Part shown: piece after piece, positions 44,849-53,957 of the stretch
Layout: the number at the start of each line of letters is the position of its first letter
Numbering within the stretch: position 1 is the first letter of the stretch
Assembly: GCA_900551745.1 (NCBI GenBank)
Contig: URXA01000001.1
Coordinates: forward strand, 213,481-277,480
From: an uncultured Phascolarctobacterium sp.
GTDB taxonomy: Bacteria > Bacillota > Negativicutes > Acidaminococcales > Acidaminococcaceae
DNA: 64,000 bases
Reading direction: 5' to 3'
Translations under genes and position numbers: made by a program
The notes under the pieces: model-generated
What the model was told of the DNA's origin: nothing
Database searches by the model: none
Seen by the model: only the letters and a program-made list of their open reading frames with translations

Positions 44849-45208
44849 ATGAGCTCCGGAGCTTATACTCTCAAACTTTCACGTACGCTTTACAATGATA
44901 CTTTCCGTGCCCAGCTGCTTGACGAAAATCAGCAGGTCATTGGCCACCTTCGTATCGTCCCAGGTGTCCCGCTTGACCGCAGCCTGGTCCCGGAAGACGC
45001 GCCAAGCGTTCCTGCTTATCTTTTAGTCATCGTTGATGATGCCGATATCAACAAAGATAATCTGATTGATTTTGAAGAACGCGCCAGCTATGCTTTACTA
45101 AAACGTTTTTCAACAGAAGCAATCAGTTTCCAACATTGCCAGTTCTATTATCCTTCACCTGCCTTCATTTTTGAACAGGCAGATGCGCTCACTAATCCTG
45201 TTATGTAA
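44849..45208 (+). CDS. Small protein with one EF-hand loop, function unknown
   Basis: A 119-residue soluble protein I do not recognise as a family. Residues near 70 read DINKDNLIDFEE, a full EF-hand calcium loop with ligands at positions 1, 3, 5, 9 and 12 and Ile at 8. The first half (SGAYTLKLSRTLYNDTFRAQ) looks beta-rich. There is no signal peptide or membrane segment, so it is probably cytoplasmic. AAAAGGA and ATG 44849 make the start; the frame upstream is open to 44819. It is one of few + strand genes right of the terminus and has C-rich third positions. Confidence 0.72.
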   Translation: MSSGAYTLKLSRTLYNDTFRAQLLDENQQVIGHLRIVPGVPLDRSLVPEDAPSVPAYLLVIVDDADINKDNLIDFEERASYALLKRFSTEAISFQHCQFYYPSPAFIFEQADALTNPVM

Positions 45209-45246
45209 AAAAATCCCTTCAACATTCTTGTTGAAGGGATTTTTTA
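45207..45246. terminator. Bidirectional terminator
   Basis: AAATCCCTTCAACA (45211-45224) pairs with TGTTGAAGGGATTT (45229-45242), flanked by A-run and T-run. It serves the EF-hand gene and, on the other strand, the pepA-DUF3870 operon. Confidence 0.9.
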
Positions 45247-45267
45247 TATACATTTTTATTATTATTT

Positions 45268-45627
45268 TCAGATAAATTTGTCACTGCCTTCGGCGCTTTC
45301 TCCGTTTTTAAAGCTGCGGTATTTATCATAAATTATCCGCATAGCCGTTGCAACGGCTTTTTTAGCACTGCCCTGATATTGACGTTCTAAAATATTCTGC
45401 AACTCTTCGTGCCCATTGGAAAGATTGTAACCAATAAGACACTGTGCGATATATTGCCGTGCCAGTTCAGTCGCCAGCGTGCAGTCTGCCTTTACGATAA
45501 GTCCGCTCTTCATATCGACAACAACAATCACACCTATGACCTTATACATTTCCGCAGCTGTAATCCCTACCGGTAATTTTGCATACCCCGAAAAAAGTAC
45601 TCTTTCATTACTTTGTTCGTCTAACAT
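45268..45627 (-). CDS. DUF3870 protein
   Basis: A 119-residue protein of the DUF3870 family: it begins with a short strand region (RVLFSGYAKLPVGITAAEMYKVIGV) and contains the typical DCTLATELARQYIAQCLIGYNL helix. No function is known. AGGAGG precedes the ATG, and the start lies 20 bases inside the end of the P-loop/Asp23 gene, so the two are translationally coupled. Confidence 0.82.
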   Translation of the reverse strand: MLDEQSNERVLFSGYAKLPVGITAAEMYKVIGVIVVVDMKSGLIVKADCTLATELARQYIAQCLIGYNLSNGHEELQNILERQYQGSAKKAVATAMRIIYDKYRSFKNGESAEGSDKFI

Positions 45628-46456
45628 AAAAATCCTCCTGTTTTTTTACCGACAAGCTGCGGACGGAAACATTGATTGTTTTGACCTGCATTGCCGTCAT
45701 ATATTCTACTTTTTCTTTTATTTTGTGTTGGAACAATTTTGTTACTTCAAAAATCTTAACGCCGTAATACAATACAATATCAACATAAATGCTGATGCCT
45801 TTCGTTTCGGCACGCCTACGGACTTTGATGCCTGTTACTTTATCAATGCCCATCATTTTTTCGGCAATGAGATTGATGATGTCATAAATAGCATAGTCGG
45901 AAATCAACAGCTTGCCATAGTAGCTGAATGCCGGTCTGACGATCGAACGGTCTTCCCCGCTTTTCTTCCTTTGCTTGGAAAATAAATTATATGGTAAATC
46001 AGCAAAATAACCTGTAAAATGCGGCTTCAACTCTACAGTCGGTACCGGAACAATATGCTTGCCGTCGCGCAGCCGAGCCTGTTTCGCCTTTTTTATCTCC
46101 TGCTTGGAAGCAATCTGCTGAATATAAACAGTCTTTTCAGGCTCAGGTAACTCCAAACGCTTAACTATTTTCTCTATCATATTGTCGGAAGTAGCCAAAA
46201 TCAGCAGCCGCCGGACGTCATTACCTGCCAAAGCCTCACGCACAGCTTCTGCATGATCTTCTTCAGTAAAAATAGCACGCTTGACCGCCTGTATTCTATT
46301 CGTTTCATTTTTAGCAGAAGTTCCGGCTAATATTTTGGTTCCTTTGATAAGTAATCCGTCATCAATGATAGCATCACAATTATTTTTATGGGCAATACCT
46401 ATCGCTCGATGACTTTTACCAGTACCGCTGGGACCTACAAAAGCTACTACTTTCAT
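45608..46456 (-). CDS. P-loop ATPase fused to an Asp23/Gls24 domain
   Basis: A 282-residue protein with two parts. Residues 1-~150 form a P-loop NTPase (VAFVGPSGTGKSHRAIGIA) that includes DDGLLIKGTKI and LLILATSDNMIEKI. Residues ~180-282 resemble an Asp23/Gls24 envelope-stress domain (LISDYAIYDIINLIAEKMMGID, GISIYVDIVLYYGVKI). Asp23 domains are otherwise small membrane-associated proteins. A possible reading is a regulatory ATPase acting at the envelope; this is not established. It is third in the pepA-PHP operon. Confidence 0.75.
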   Translation of the reverse strand: MKVVAFVGPSGTGKSHRAIGIAHKNNCDAIIDDGLLIKGTKILAGTSAKNETNRIQAVKRAIFTEEDHAEAVREALAGNDVRRLLILATSDNMIEKIVKRLELPEPEKTVYIQQIASKQEIKKAKQARLRDGKHIVPVPTVELKPHFTGYFADLPYNLFSKQRKKSGEDRSIVRPAFSYYGKLLISDYAIYDIINLIAEKMMGIDKVTGIKVRRRAETKGISIYVDIVLYYGVKIFEVTKLFQHKIKEKVEYMTAMQVKTINVSVRSLSVKKQEDFYVRRTK

Positions 46457-46483
46457 AAAGGCCTCCGCAAATCCGACTTAAAT

Positions 46484-47302
46484 TTATTGTTTATATTCTA
46501 TCACATTTTTGACATTTGTATATAAAACTTCAAAAATTCCTAATTGCTCAGGAAAACGCCCGCTCACTCCGTGAAAATCAGAACCGCCAGAAACCAGCAA
46601 ATCAAAATTCTGCGACAGCTTCAGCCAGTATTTTTGCTCGTTTATATCTGCGGAAGGATGATAGACTTCGATACCGTCAAATTTGACATTCTTCATCAAA
46701 CAGTCCACCAGCGGTTTATCTTCCAATTCACTTGGATGTGCGAGCACCGCCAGGCCTCCTGCCTGATGCAGCAGCTCTACTGCTTCCTCCGGCGATAACT
46801 TAGGCTGCGGTTCATAACCGGGCCTGCCTCTCTTTAAAAGCACGTCAAAGGCTTCCTGCACCGTAGCAAAATACCCTTTGGCAACTAAAGCTTTAGCCAC
46901 ATGTGGACGTCCGACCGCTCTGTTGTCAGGATCACATTCGGCCACCTCTACATAATAGCCCAAAGCCGCTATTTTCTGAAGAATCTTCTGCAGCCTGAGT
47001 TCGCGCGCATGGCGCATTTCATGCATTTTCGTCAGCAAACGCTCATTACTGATATCAATATGATATCCTAAAATATGTACGCTGGCCTCACCGGCCTGGG
47101 TACCAAGCTCTACGCCTCTGATGATACGGGGAGCGTTTTTTATATTTGCAGCAGCGGCTTCTGCTTGAACAATGCCATTTACAGAATCGTGATCAGTCAA
47201 GGCCAGTACGCCTATTTTAGCAGCAACTGCCGCTTCTACAAGCTTTGCCGGAGTATAGGTGCCATCTGAACTTGTGCTATGAGTATGCAGATCTACTAAC
47301 AT
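46484..47302 (-). CDS. PHP-domain phosphoesterase
   Basis: A 272-residue PHP metallo-phosphoesterase of the TrpH/RNase AM class. The metal motifs DLHTHSTSSDGTYTPAKLV at 3-21, LTDHDS at 36, RGVELGT at 62, VLAHPSE at 191 and SGGSDFHG at 239 are all present. Relatives hydrolyse 3',5'-nucleoside bisphosphates or short RNAs. Its start lies 1 base from the pepA stop, so the two are coupled. Confidence 0.87.
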   Translation of the reverse strand: MLVDLHTHSTSSDGTYTPAKLVEAAVAAKIGVLALTDHDSVNGIVQAEAAAANIKNAPRIIRGVELGTQAGEASVHILGYHIDISNERLLTKMHEMRHARELRLQKILQKIAALGYYVEVAECDPDNRAVGRPHVAKALVAKGYFATVQEAFDVLLKRGRPGYEPQPKLSPEEAVELLHQAGGLAVLAHPSELEDKPLVDCLMKNVKFDGIEVYHPSADINEQKYWLKLSQNFDLLVSGGSDFHGVSGRFPEQLGIFEVLYTNVKNVIEYKQ

Positions 47303-47303
47303 T

Positions 47304-48809
47304 TTACATTTCCTGCGCCAGCTTGATCAGTGTACTAACGCCAAATCCGGTACCACCCTTAACTTTAAAGCCGGAAGTTTTAGCAGCTGTAGAAGTACCG
47401 CCGATATCAATATGGGCCCAGGGTATCCCTGCTTCGACAAATTCACCGATAAACAATCCACCGCTGATACAGCTGGCTTCACGACCTGCACTGTTGAGCA
47501 GGTCGGCAACATCACTTTTCAAAGCTTCCTTACATTCCGGCAGTGCAGGCAGCTGCCAGTAGCTTTCACCTGCTTTTTTACCGGCTTCGATAAGCTGTCT
47601 GATCAAAACATCATCGTTGCCGACAACACCAGCTGTTTCTGTCCCCAAAGCAACGATAACGCCGCCAGTCAGCGTTGCTATATCAACTACCTTGGCTGCG
47701 CCCTGCTTGCAGGCGTACCAGACCGCATCTGCCAAGACCATACGTCCTTCGGCATCTGTCGAAATAACCTCGATCGTTTTACCGTTAGCTGCTTTTACAA
47801 CATCTCCGGGACGCTGGGCGCTGCCGGAAGGCATATTTTCAGCACAGGCAATGATCCCCATCACATTGCAGGGTATTTTCAGTGCGGCAATAGCCCTTAA
47901 TGCGCCTAAAACTGCACCAGCGCCAGCCATATCGTCTTTCATCTCACCCATATTGTCACTGGGCTTGATCGAAATACCGCCGCTGTCAAAAGTAATACCC
48001 TTACCAACATAAGCAGTATAAGGCGCAGCACCTGCTCCATTATATTTGATTGTAACCAGACACGGAGGATGGATAGAGCCCTGCCCTACAGCCAGTAAAG
48101 CATGCATGCCCATCGCTTCCATCATCGTTACGTCTAAAATTTCAAATTCCATATCATATTCCAGAGCCAATGCTTCTGCTTCTTCAGCCATAACGCTTGG
48201 AGTCACTAAATTGCCGGGCCGATTGACCAGATCGCGTGTATAACAAACCGCATCTGCCACAACCTCAGCTTCTGCAAGCACCCGTTCAGCATCTGGAATA
48301 CCGGAAATAATAGAAAAATCAAGTTCCGGTTTAGATTCAGGTTTGCCTTTACATTCCGTAAATTGATAACCTCCCAAAACCAGCCCCTCAGCCAAAGCAG
48401 CTAAGTAATGGGTCCTTGCCGGATTAGAAAGAATCGGTGCCACAACAGCAGTCTGCTTTATTTTGGCAGCAATCAGAGCCCTGGCGGCACTGCCGGCAGC
48501 TTTACGCAGATTGTTCGGCTTACATTCATAACCTTTGCCAAAACCGGCAACAATAACTCTCTGCAATCTTCCGTCCTGCGCTATAACAAGATCAGTCAAG
48601 CTTCCTGCTGCTGTCAAATCTTCATTTTTTTCAGCCAGCCCATTGACAGCCTGCACTATATTAGCTGGAATATTCAGTTTCGTTAAGTACGGCAGACATT
48701 CCCTGCACAAAAACAAGGTAACAGACTCCGCATTGACTATACTTTCTTCTTCAAAACCATCTATCACTGATTTTACTAACTCTTTTACTGTTTCCTGATC
48801 TAAATCCAT
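47304..48809 (-). CDS. pepA: Leucyl aminopeptidase (M17)
   Basis: Cytosolic metallo-aminopeptidase, 501 residues. The C-terminal catalytic domain holds GKGITFDSGGISIKPS, the metal-binding signature NTDAEGRMVLAD-like STDAEGRMVLADAV near 350, and GGLFIGEFVEAGIPWAHIDI. The M17 N-terminal domain precedes it. It releases N-terminal amino acids from peptides. It heads an operon with the PHP gene. Confidence 0.94.
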   Translation of the reverse strand: MDLDQETVKELVKSVIDGFEEESIVNAESVTLFLCRECLPYLTKLNIPANIVQAVNGLAEKNEDLTAAGSLTDLVIAQDGRLQRVIVAGFGKGYECKPNNLRKAAGSAARALIAAKIKQTAVVAPILSNPARTHYLAALAEGLVLGGYQFTECKGKPESKPELDFSIISGIPDAERVLAEAEVVADAVCYTRDLVNRPGNLVTPSVMAEEAEALALEYDMEFEILDVTMMEAMGMHALLAVGQGSIHPPCLVTIKYNGAGAAPYTAYVGKGITFDSGGISIKPSDNMGEMKDDMAGAGAVLGALRAIAALKIPCNVMGIIACAENMPSGSAQRPGDVVKAANGKTIEVISTDAEGRMVLADAVWYACKQGAAKVVDIATLTGGVIVALGTETAGVVGNDDVLIRQLIEAGKKAGESYWQLPALPECKEALKSDVADLLNSAGREASCISGGLFIGEFVEAGIPWAHIDIGGTSTAAKTSGFKVKGGTGFGVSTLIKLAQEM

Positions 48810-48836
48810 AATACTGCTCCTTTATCATTTTTATTT

Positions 48837-50129
48837 TTATCTGAAAGTTACACAGGTAGTCAACTCATCCAAATATGTGTTGCCATTTGATTTCTGCAGA
48901 TTCAAATCACTGACAACTACCTTCATTACACTATGACGCGTACCGCCTGTATAATGGCTGCCCAGAGAATGAATAGCATATGGAATCTCGTTAGAGGAAC
49001 CGAGATATAACATCACGTGTCCATCCATATGCAGTGTAGAACCAGGAGTTAAACCTTTTACGACATTAGCTCGCTGAGCACTGCTCATATTGCCCATTTT
49101 TTTATGGATACCTGCGCTTGTTTCCTGCTCGTCAGCATTGCGCGGCAGAAAAATACCTACTGTACGGTAAGCATTACTGATAAAACTGGAACAATCGACG
49201 CTTTGCTGCAGTCCGCCCCAGCCGTATACAGAATCGTAAAATTGAAAAGCGCTGCGAATAATATTATTAGTCGTATAAGGCAGATAACCTTCGTGCAGCG
49301 AAGCATTGACAGCCAAAACTACCTTATCTTCCTGCAGCTTGCCCTCTTTAGTCCTGACAGGAACCTTTACCGTATAGGCAGATGTTTTTTTATCAGCAAG
49401 CTGTAAACGTGCGCCCTGCTGGAATAAAACCTGAGCTCCGTCTGCCTTTAAGGCGTAATCCTTAGCAACCACGGTCAGAAAATTCTTTGGCTCCGCATAA
49501 CGCGACCAGGTGCTGCGGTCAGTTTCGGCAACATCAAATTTAGACAGCCAGCCACGGTAATTATAAGCCTGCACATAATAAAAATAACCGTTAGTACTAG
49601 TATGCAAAATAGCGACAGCCTCACCCGGATCCAAAGCTGTTTCCTGCAAAGCATCAAAATTACGGTCACTGGCATAAAAAAACAACCCTTCACCTGTCGG
49701 CAGATTACGCAGATTAGTACGCCTTACAGTAACGCCATAACGCACAGTAACCTCAGCCGGTATTGCCGCCGCATTAGTTTGTGAACGCAGGATATTTTTA
49801 TAATTATCACTGACGAGCTTACCTTCCCTGTACAGTTGATCACTCAAATCTGTATGCGTATTGACATAAGCTGCTACTGTTTTACCGCTCAGTGTTTTAG
49901 GATAAGCCGCCATATCATAAACTGTTGGCGACGCGGCAATGATCTTTTTATTGAAAGCCGCAACGCCAGCCGCATTGAGTACTACTTTATCACCGTCAGC
50001 ATTATGTTCCGTCCAGTAAGCCGGGCTGATAAATTTTTCATAAGTAGTAATACCCGCTGCCTCTACAGATCCTTTAGGCATCAGCAATATCATCAGCGTC
50101 ATACATAAAAATAAAAAGTTTTTAATCAC
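48837..50129 (-). CDS. Exported SH3/NlpC-P60 cell-wall hydrolase
   Basis: A 430-residue exported peptidase (C40). A signal peptide occupies residues 1-24 (cleavage near VEAAG). Two SH3-like regions follow (VRRTNLRNLPTGEGLF near 150 and GWLSKFD), and the C-terminal NlpC/P60 domain has the catalytic Cys in QQSVDCSSFISNAYR near 318 and His in MDGHVMLYLG near 370. Such enzymes cut gamma-D-glutamyl links in peptidoglycan stem peptides. GTG start after TAGGAGG. It is transcribed alone. Confidence 0.9.
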   Translation of the reverse strand: MIKNFLFLCMTLMILLMPKGSVEAAGITTYEKFISPAYWTEHNADGDKVVLNAAGVAAFNKKIIAASPTVYDMAAYPKTLSGKTVAAYVNTHTDLSDQLYREGKLVSDNYKNILRSQTNAAAIPAEVTVRYGVTVRRTNLRNLPTGEGLFFYASDRNFDALQETALDPGEAVAILHTSTNGYFYYVQAYNYRGWLSKFDVAETDRSTWSRYAEPKNFLTVVAKDYALKADGAQVLFQQGARLQLADKKTSAYTVKVPVRTKEGKLQEDKVVLAVNASLHEGYLPYTTNNIIRSAFQFYDSVYGWGGLQQSVDCSSFISNAYRTVGIFLPRNADEQETSAGIHKKMGNMSSAQRANVVKGLTPGSTLHMDGHVMLYLGSSNEIPYAIHSLGSHYTGGTRHSVMKVVVSDLNLQKSNGNTYLDELTTCVTFR

Positions 50130-50305
50130 AAAAACTACCTCCTAAACCAATGTTAACAAATATTATTGCCGGCAAAACACCGGTATATTTACCTGTCTTC
50201 TCCACGGCCTCAGCCTGTTTACTGAAGCTGACAGATTTGAGCGTCTTATTTAATTCGATAATTATTAAATTCTGTACCGAGGGTAAAAATCCTGCCCCAA
50301 ACACA

Positions 50306-50342
50306 GAAAAACTACCGTAGTTTTATAATAAAACTACGGTAG
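50306..50342 (-). terminator. Terminator of the dap operon
   Basis: CTACCGTAGTTTTA (50312-50325) pairs with TAAAACTACGGTAG (50329-50342); on the - strand it is followed by TTTTTCTG. Confidence 0.85.
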
Positions 50343-50351
50343 CAGCAAGCA

Positions 50352-50753
50352 TTAAAAAGCTTCGTAAATGCCGTCCTGACGTTTTTTCTCTGCAGTTTTG
50401 GAAATGTACGAACCAAAAATAACAGGGTAACCTTTACGTTCTACGATCGTCTTGATGTAGTCTCTATGTGGGCAAGGCGGACGGTGATAATTGTCTGATA
50501 CGACGCACGATGCTAGATGCACCACAACATCCCTGCGATCATCGCCCCAGCGTTTAAGCTTACGGTTCAAATCTTCGATTTTTCCGGCTACACCCGCCCC
50601 ACAGCAGCCGCCACAGGTAATCGTCATATATTTGGTATCGGCATCATAACCGGTAAATCTGCCGCTGCGCTCATAAAACGATTTCATGCAGGCATAACCA
50701 ACGCATTTTTTCTGCACGATGTCACACTGAATGATCACTACTAATTTAGCCAT
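50352..50753 (-). CDS. CGGC-domain protein
   Basis: A 133-residue cysteine-rich protein of the CGGC family: cysteines at ~10, 17, 22, the ITCGGCCGAG signature near 47, then C83 in LASCVVSD and C94 in PPCPHRDY. Metal binding is likely; the family has no proven function. It is last in the lysine-riboswitch operon and its ATG overlaps the dapA stop by one base (TAATG), so it is co-translated with a lysine-synthesis gene. Confidence 0.85.
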   Translation of the reverse strand: MAKLVVIIQCDIVQKKCVGYACMKSFYERSGRFTGYDADTKYMTITCGGCCGAGVAGKIEDLNRKLKRWGDDRRDVVVHLASCVVSDNYHRPPCPHRDYIKTIVERKGYPVIFGSYISKTAEKKRQDGIYEAF

Positions 50754-51649
50754 TATTTTACAAGGCCGTATTCTTGGAGAACGGCGACCATTTTTGCTTT
50801 ATTTGCCGGTTCCATCGGGGTAAGCGGCAGACGTGGCTGCCCAGCATCAATGCCGGTAACAAGCGTTACCGCAGCTTTTACCGGGATAGGATTGGTTTCG
50901 ATAAACATAGCGTTTGCCAGCGGCACCATTCCCGCATTCAATTTTGCAGCTTCGCGTACGCGGCCGTCTTCATAAGCCTGCATAACATCCTGCAAGATAC
51001 CGCCGCCAATATTGCTGAGTACAGAAATAAGCCCGGTCGCGCCGACAGACATAAACGGCAGAATCAGTCCGTCGTCACCGCTGTAGATCGTAAAATCTTC
51101 CGGCAGGACCGAATAAAGCTCGGCAACCTGAGCAACATTGCCTGCAGCTTCTTTGATCGCAACAATGTTCTCAAAATCAGCAGCCAGACGTGCTACTATC
51201 GCCGGAGAGATATTGGAAGCTGTACGTCCCGGAACATTATAAACAATGATAGGCAGTCCTGTACTTTGCGCCACAGCTGCAAAATGCTGGTAAAAACCTT
51301 CCTGTGTCGGCTTGTTGTAATACGGACCAACTATCAAAACACCATCTACACCCATTGCCTCGGCCATTTTCGTCATTTTGACAGAATCAGCAGTGTTATT
51401 AGAACCTGTACCGGCAATAACAGGCACGCGTTTGTTGATACGGTTAACAACTACGCGGAACAATTCCAGTTTTTCCTCTGCACTCATAGTAGCAGCCTCG
51501 CCGGTAGAGCCTGCTACGACCAAGCCGTCGGAACCATTATTGATAAGCCATTCAGCCAGATCGGCTGCCTTTTCATAATTGACGCTGCCATCAGCATTAA
51601 AAGGAGTAACCATAGCGGTCAAAAGTCTGCCAAAATAAGGATTTTTCAT
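50753..51649 (-). CDS. dapA: 4-hydroxy-tetrahydrodipicolinate synthase
   Basis: Condenses pyruvate and aspartate semialdehyde in the lysine/diaminopimelate pathway. The 298-residue TIM barrel has AGSTGEAATMSAEEK near 46, the catalytic Tyr in VYNVPGRTASN near 135 and the Schiff-base lysine in VAIKEAAG near 163. GCGAGGTG precedes the ATG. It sits between lysC and the CGGC gene. Confidence 0.95.
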   Translation of the reverse strand: MKNPYFGRLLTAMVTPFNADGSVNYEKAADLAEWLINNGSDGLVVAGSTGEAATMSAEEKLELFRVVVNRINKRVPVIAGTGSNNTADSVKMTKMAEAMGVDGVLIVGPYYNKPTQEGFYQHFAAVAQSTGLPIIVYNVPGRTASNISPAIVARLAADFENIVAIKEAAGNVAQVAELYSVLPEDFTIYSGDDGLILPFMSVGATGLISVLSNIGGGILQDVMQAYEDGRVREAAKLNAGMVPLANAMFIETNPIPVKAAVTLVTGIDAGQPRLPLTPMEPANKAKMVAVLQEYGLVK

Positions 51650-51663
51650 TGCTTACACCTCGC

Positions 51664-52881
51664 TTATAATTTAAACGCTTTATGAAGCGCCGTCACAGCA
51701 TCGATCAGATGTTCCTGTTTGATTATCGCTGAGATAGTCGTATCAGAATCCACAGTCTGCAGGATGCTTATTTTGCAGCCGGTAAGCGCTGCAACAAAAT
51801 TAGCCATAACACCGGGGACGCCGCGCATCGCCGAACCTACAACCGAAACCTTGGCGCAATCCTCGGTTAGAGTATATTCAAAATCCGTACCGTTTAAAAC
51901 TTTATTTGTATGCTCCACATCATCGGCAAAAACCGCAAACATAGCATTGCTCTCAGATAAATTCAAACAGCCTACGCTGATCCCGGCATCTGCCAGATCC
52001 TCAAACAGCTTGCGTCCGCTGGCGATATCCTCAGGATTGAGCGCGACCCGGAACTGAGCCAAATCAGTCAGGTGAGTTACGCCGCTGGCCAGCCTGCGTT
52101 CATTAATAGAAGTATCCTCTTCCGTTTCTGCACAATCATTTGTAATGAGTGTGCCGGGAGCATCGCTGAACGTAGATTTTACGACCAGCGGTATATTTTT
52201 CTTCATTGCGATCTCTACTGCGCGCGGATGGATAACCTTTGCACCCTGATGCGCCATTTGACAAACTTCACCGTAAGAGATCTGCTTCAGTATCGAAGCC
52301 TCTTTGACCAAACGCGGATCCGCTGTCATAATACCTTCGACATCGGTATAAATCTCGACACATTCAGCATGCAAAGCAGCGCCTAATGCAGCAGCCGTAG
52401 TATCACTGCCGCCGCGGCCCAAAGTAGTAAATTTGCCGTTATTTTCCGTCATGCCCTGAAACCCGCAGACAATAGGAATAACGCCTGATTCCAATAAATG
52501 ATGCAAATTGCTGACATTGATATTTTTGATCCGTGCCGCACCAAACTGAGAATCTGTAATAATCCCGGCCTGACCGCCCGTAAGCGCCATGGCATTGATC
52601 CCGAATTTCTGCAGCGTAGCTGCCATAACGCAGGCTGCCATGATCTCGCCGCAGCACATCATCATATCCAGTTCGCGCACGTTGACTGAAAGATTAGTTT
52701 CTTTCAGTACCTTGATCAGGGTATCAGTAGCATAAGGCTCTCCTTTGCGTCCCATCGCAGAAACAACTACAACCGGGGCAAAACCGCTGCGTACGGCTTT
52801 CTGCACCTTATCCTTAACAGCGATGCGCGCTTCCTGTGAAGCAACGGAGGTACCGCCGAACTTTTGCACTAAAATTTTCAT
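51664..52881 (-). CDS. lysC: Aspartate kinase
   Basis: Phosphorylates aspartate at the head of the lysine, threonine and methionine pathways. The 405 residues start with VQKFGGTSVAS, continue with LGRGGSDTTAAALGAAL and TDVEGIMTADPRLV, and end in two ACT domains (ISVGCLNLSESNAMFAV, KVSVVGSAMRGVPGVMANF). Its place in the L-box operon means lysine represses it at the RNA level; the ACT domains may add allosteric control. Confidence 0.94.
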   Translation of the reverse strand: MKILVQKFGGTSVASQEARIAVKDKVQKAVRSGFAPVVVVSAMGRKGEPYATDTLIKVLKETNLSVNVRELDMMMCCGEIMAACVMAATLQKFGINAMALTGGQAGIITDSQFGAARIKNINVSNLHHLLESGVIPIVCGFQGMTENNGKFTTLGRGGSDTTAAALGAALHAECVEIYTDVEGIMTADPRLVKEASILKQISYGEVCQMAHQGAKVIHPRAVEIAMKKNIPLVVKSTFSDAPGTLITNDCAETEEDTSINERRLASGVTHLTDLAQFRVALNPEDIASGRKLFEDLADAGISVGCLNLSESNAMFAVFADDVEHTNKVLNGTDFEYTLTEDCAKVSVVGSAMRGVPGVMANFVAALTGCKISILQTVDSDTTISAIIKQEHLIDAVTALHKAFKL

Positions 52882-52902
52882 GAACTGTGTCGCTCTCCTA
52901 TC

Positions 52903-53934
52903 TTAGATCCAGCCATTTTTGATCATCGTTTCGGCGATCTGTAAAGTATTCAGCGCAGCGCCTTTACGGATCTGATCGCCGACGACCCACATATTATAAG
53001 ACTTCTCACAGGATTCATCCCTACGCAGACGTCCCACATAAACATCGTCTTTTTTGGAAGTATATAACGGCATCGGATATTCCTGCTTAGAAGGATCATC
53101 CTGCACAGTAACGCCCGTGAATTTTGCCAGTGCTTCGCGCATAGCCACCAGATCGACTTCTTTTTCCAGCTCGATATTTACAGACTCGGAATGACTGCGG
53201 TAAACAGGTACGCGGATCGTAGTAGCAGTAATCCGCATTTCATAATCCTCCATGATTTTTTTCGTTTCATTGACCATCTTCATTTCTTCCTTAGTATAAA
53301 GATTATCGCAGAAAACATCTATTTGAGGAATCAGATTAAAGGCAATAGGATAATGCTTCTCAGCGCTGGCGGAAGGAAGGATATTCGCAGTCATTTCCCT
53401 GCCCTCACTATGTTCCCGCACCTGAGCGTCAAGCTCGTCGATACCTTCTTTGCCTGCACCGGAAACAGCCTGATAAGTAGATACGATGACACGCTTTATT
53501 TTTGCCAGGTCATAAATAGGTTTTAAAGCCATAACCATAATAATAGTAGAACAGTTAGGGTTGGCGATAATACCTTTATGCTTCAAAATAGCCTGCGGAT
53601 TGACCTCAGGTACGACCAACGGCACCTCAGGGTCCATACGGAAAGCACTGGAATTATCAATGACCACCGCGCCGGCTTTCACAGCATGCGGAGCGAAATC
53701 TTTAGAAATGGAACCGCCTGCAAACAAAGCGATATCTATACCCCTAAAGGAATCGAAAGTAGCTTCTTCAACAGTGTAGGTTTTACCCATAAAAGCTATT
53801 TCTTTACCGGCGCTGCGTTTAGAAGCCAGCAGGCGTAATTCGGCAAACGGAAAGTTCCTTTCCTCAATAAGTTTCAAAAACTCGGCTCCTACCGCTCCGG
53901 TAGCGCCTAAAATAGCCACATTATATTTTTTCAT
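52903..53934 (-). CDS. asd: Aspartate-semialdehyde dehydrogenase
   Basis: NADPH-dependent reduction of aspartyl phosphate. The 343 residues show ILGATGAVGAEFLKLI near 9, IDNSSAFRMDPEVPLVVPEVN near 90, the catalytic Cys in ANPNCSTIIMV near 127, QAVSGAGKEG and the catalytic His segment in PVYRSHSESVNIEL. It is second in the dap operon and supplies the branch point used also by hom on the left arm. Confidence 0.95.
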   Translation of the reverse strand: MKKYNVAILGATGAVGAEFLKLIEERNFPFAELRLLASKRSAGKEIAFMGKTYTVEEATFDSFRGIDIALFAGGSISKDFAPHAVKAGAVVIDNSSAFRMDPEVPLVVPEVNPQAILKHKGIIANPNCSTIIMVMALKPIYDLAKIKRVIVSTYQAVSGAGKEGIDELDAQVREHSEGREMTANILPSASAEKHYPIAFNLIPQIDVFCDNLYTKEEMKMVNETKKIMEDYEMRITATTIRVPVYRSHSESVNIELEKEVDLVAMREALAKFTGVTVQDDPSKQEYPMPLYTSKKDDVYVGRLRRDESCEKSYNMWVVGDQIRKGAALNTLQIAETMIKNGWI

Positions 53935-53957
53935 CTGCTTCCCCTCCGTAAATTTTA

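Noticed and set aside
50122..50304. 60-residue - strand open frame between the NlpC gene and the dap operon terminator
   Set aside because: It overlaps the start and ribosome binding site of the NlpC/P60 gene, has no ribosome binding site of its own and no recognisable domain.
50130..50305. Possible c-di-AMP or c-di-GMP riboswitch before the NlpC/P60 gene
   Set aside because: Such riboswitches often precede wall hydrolases, and a GTCAGCTTCAG stretch caught the eye, but the other conserved blocks are missing.
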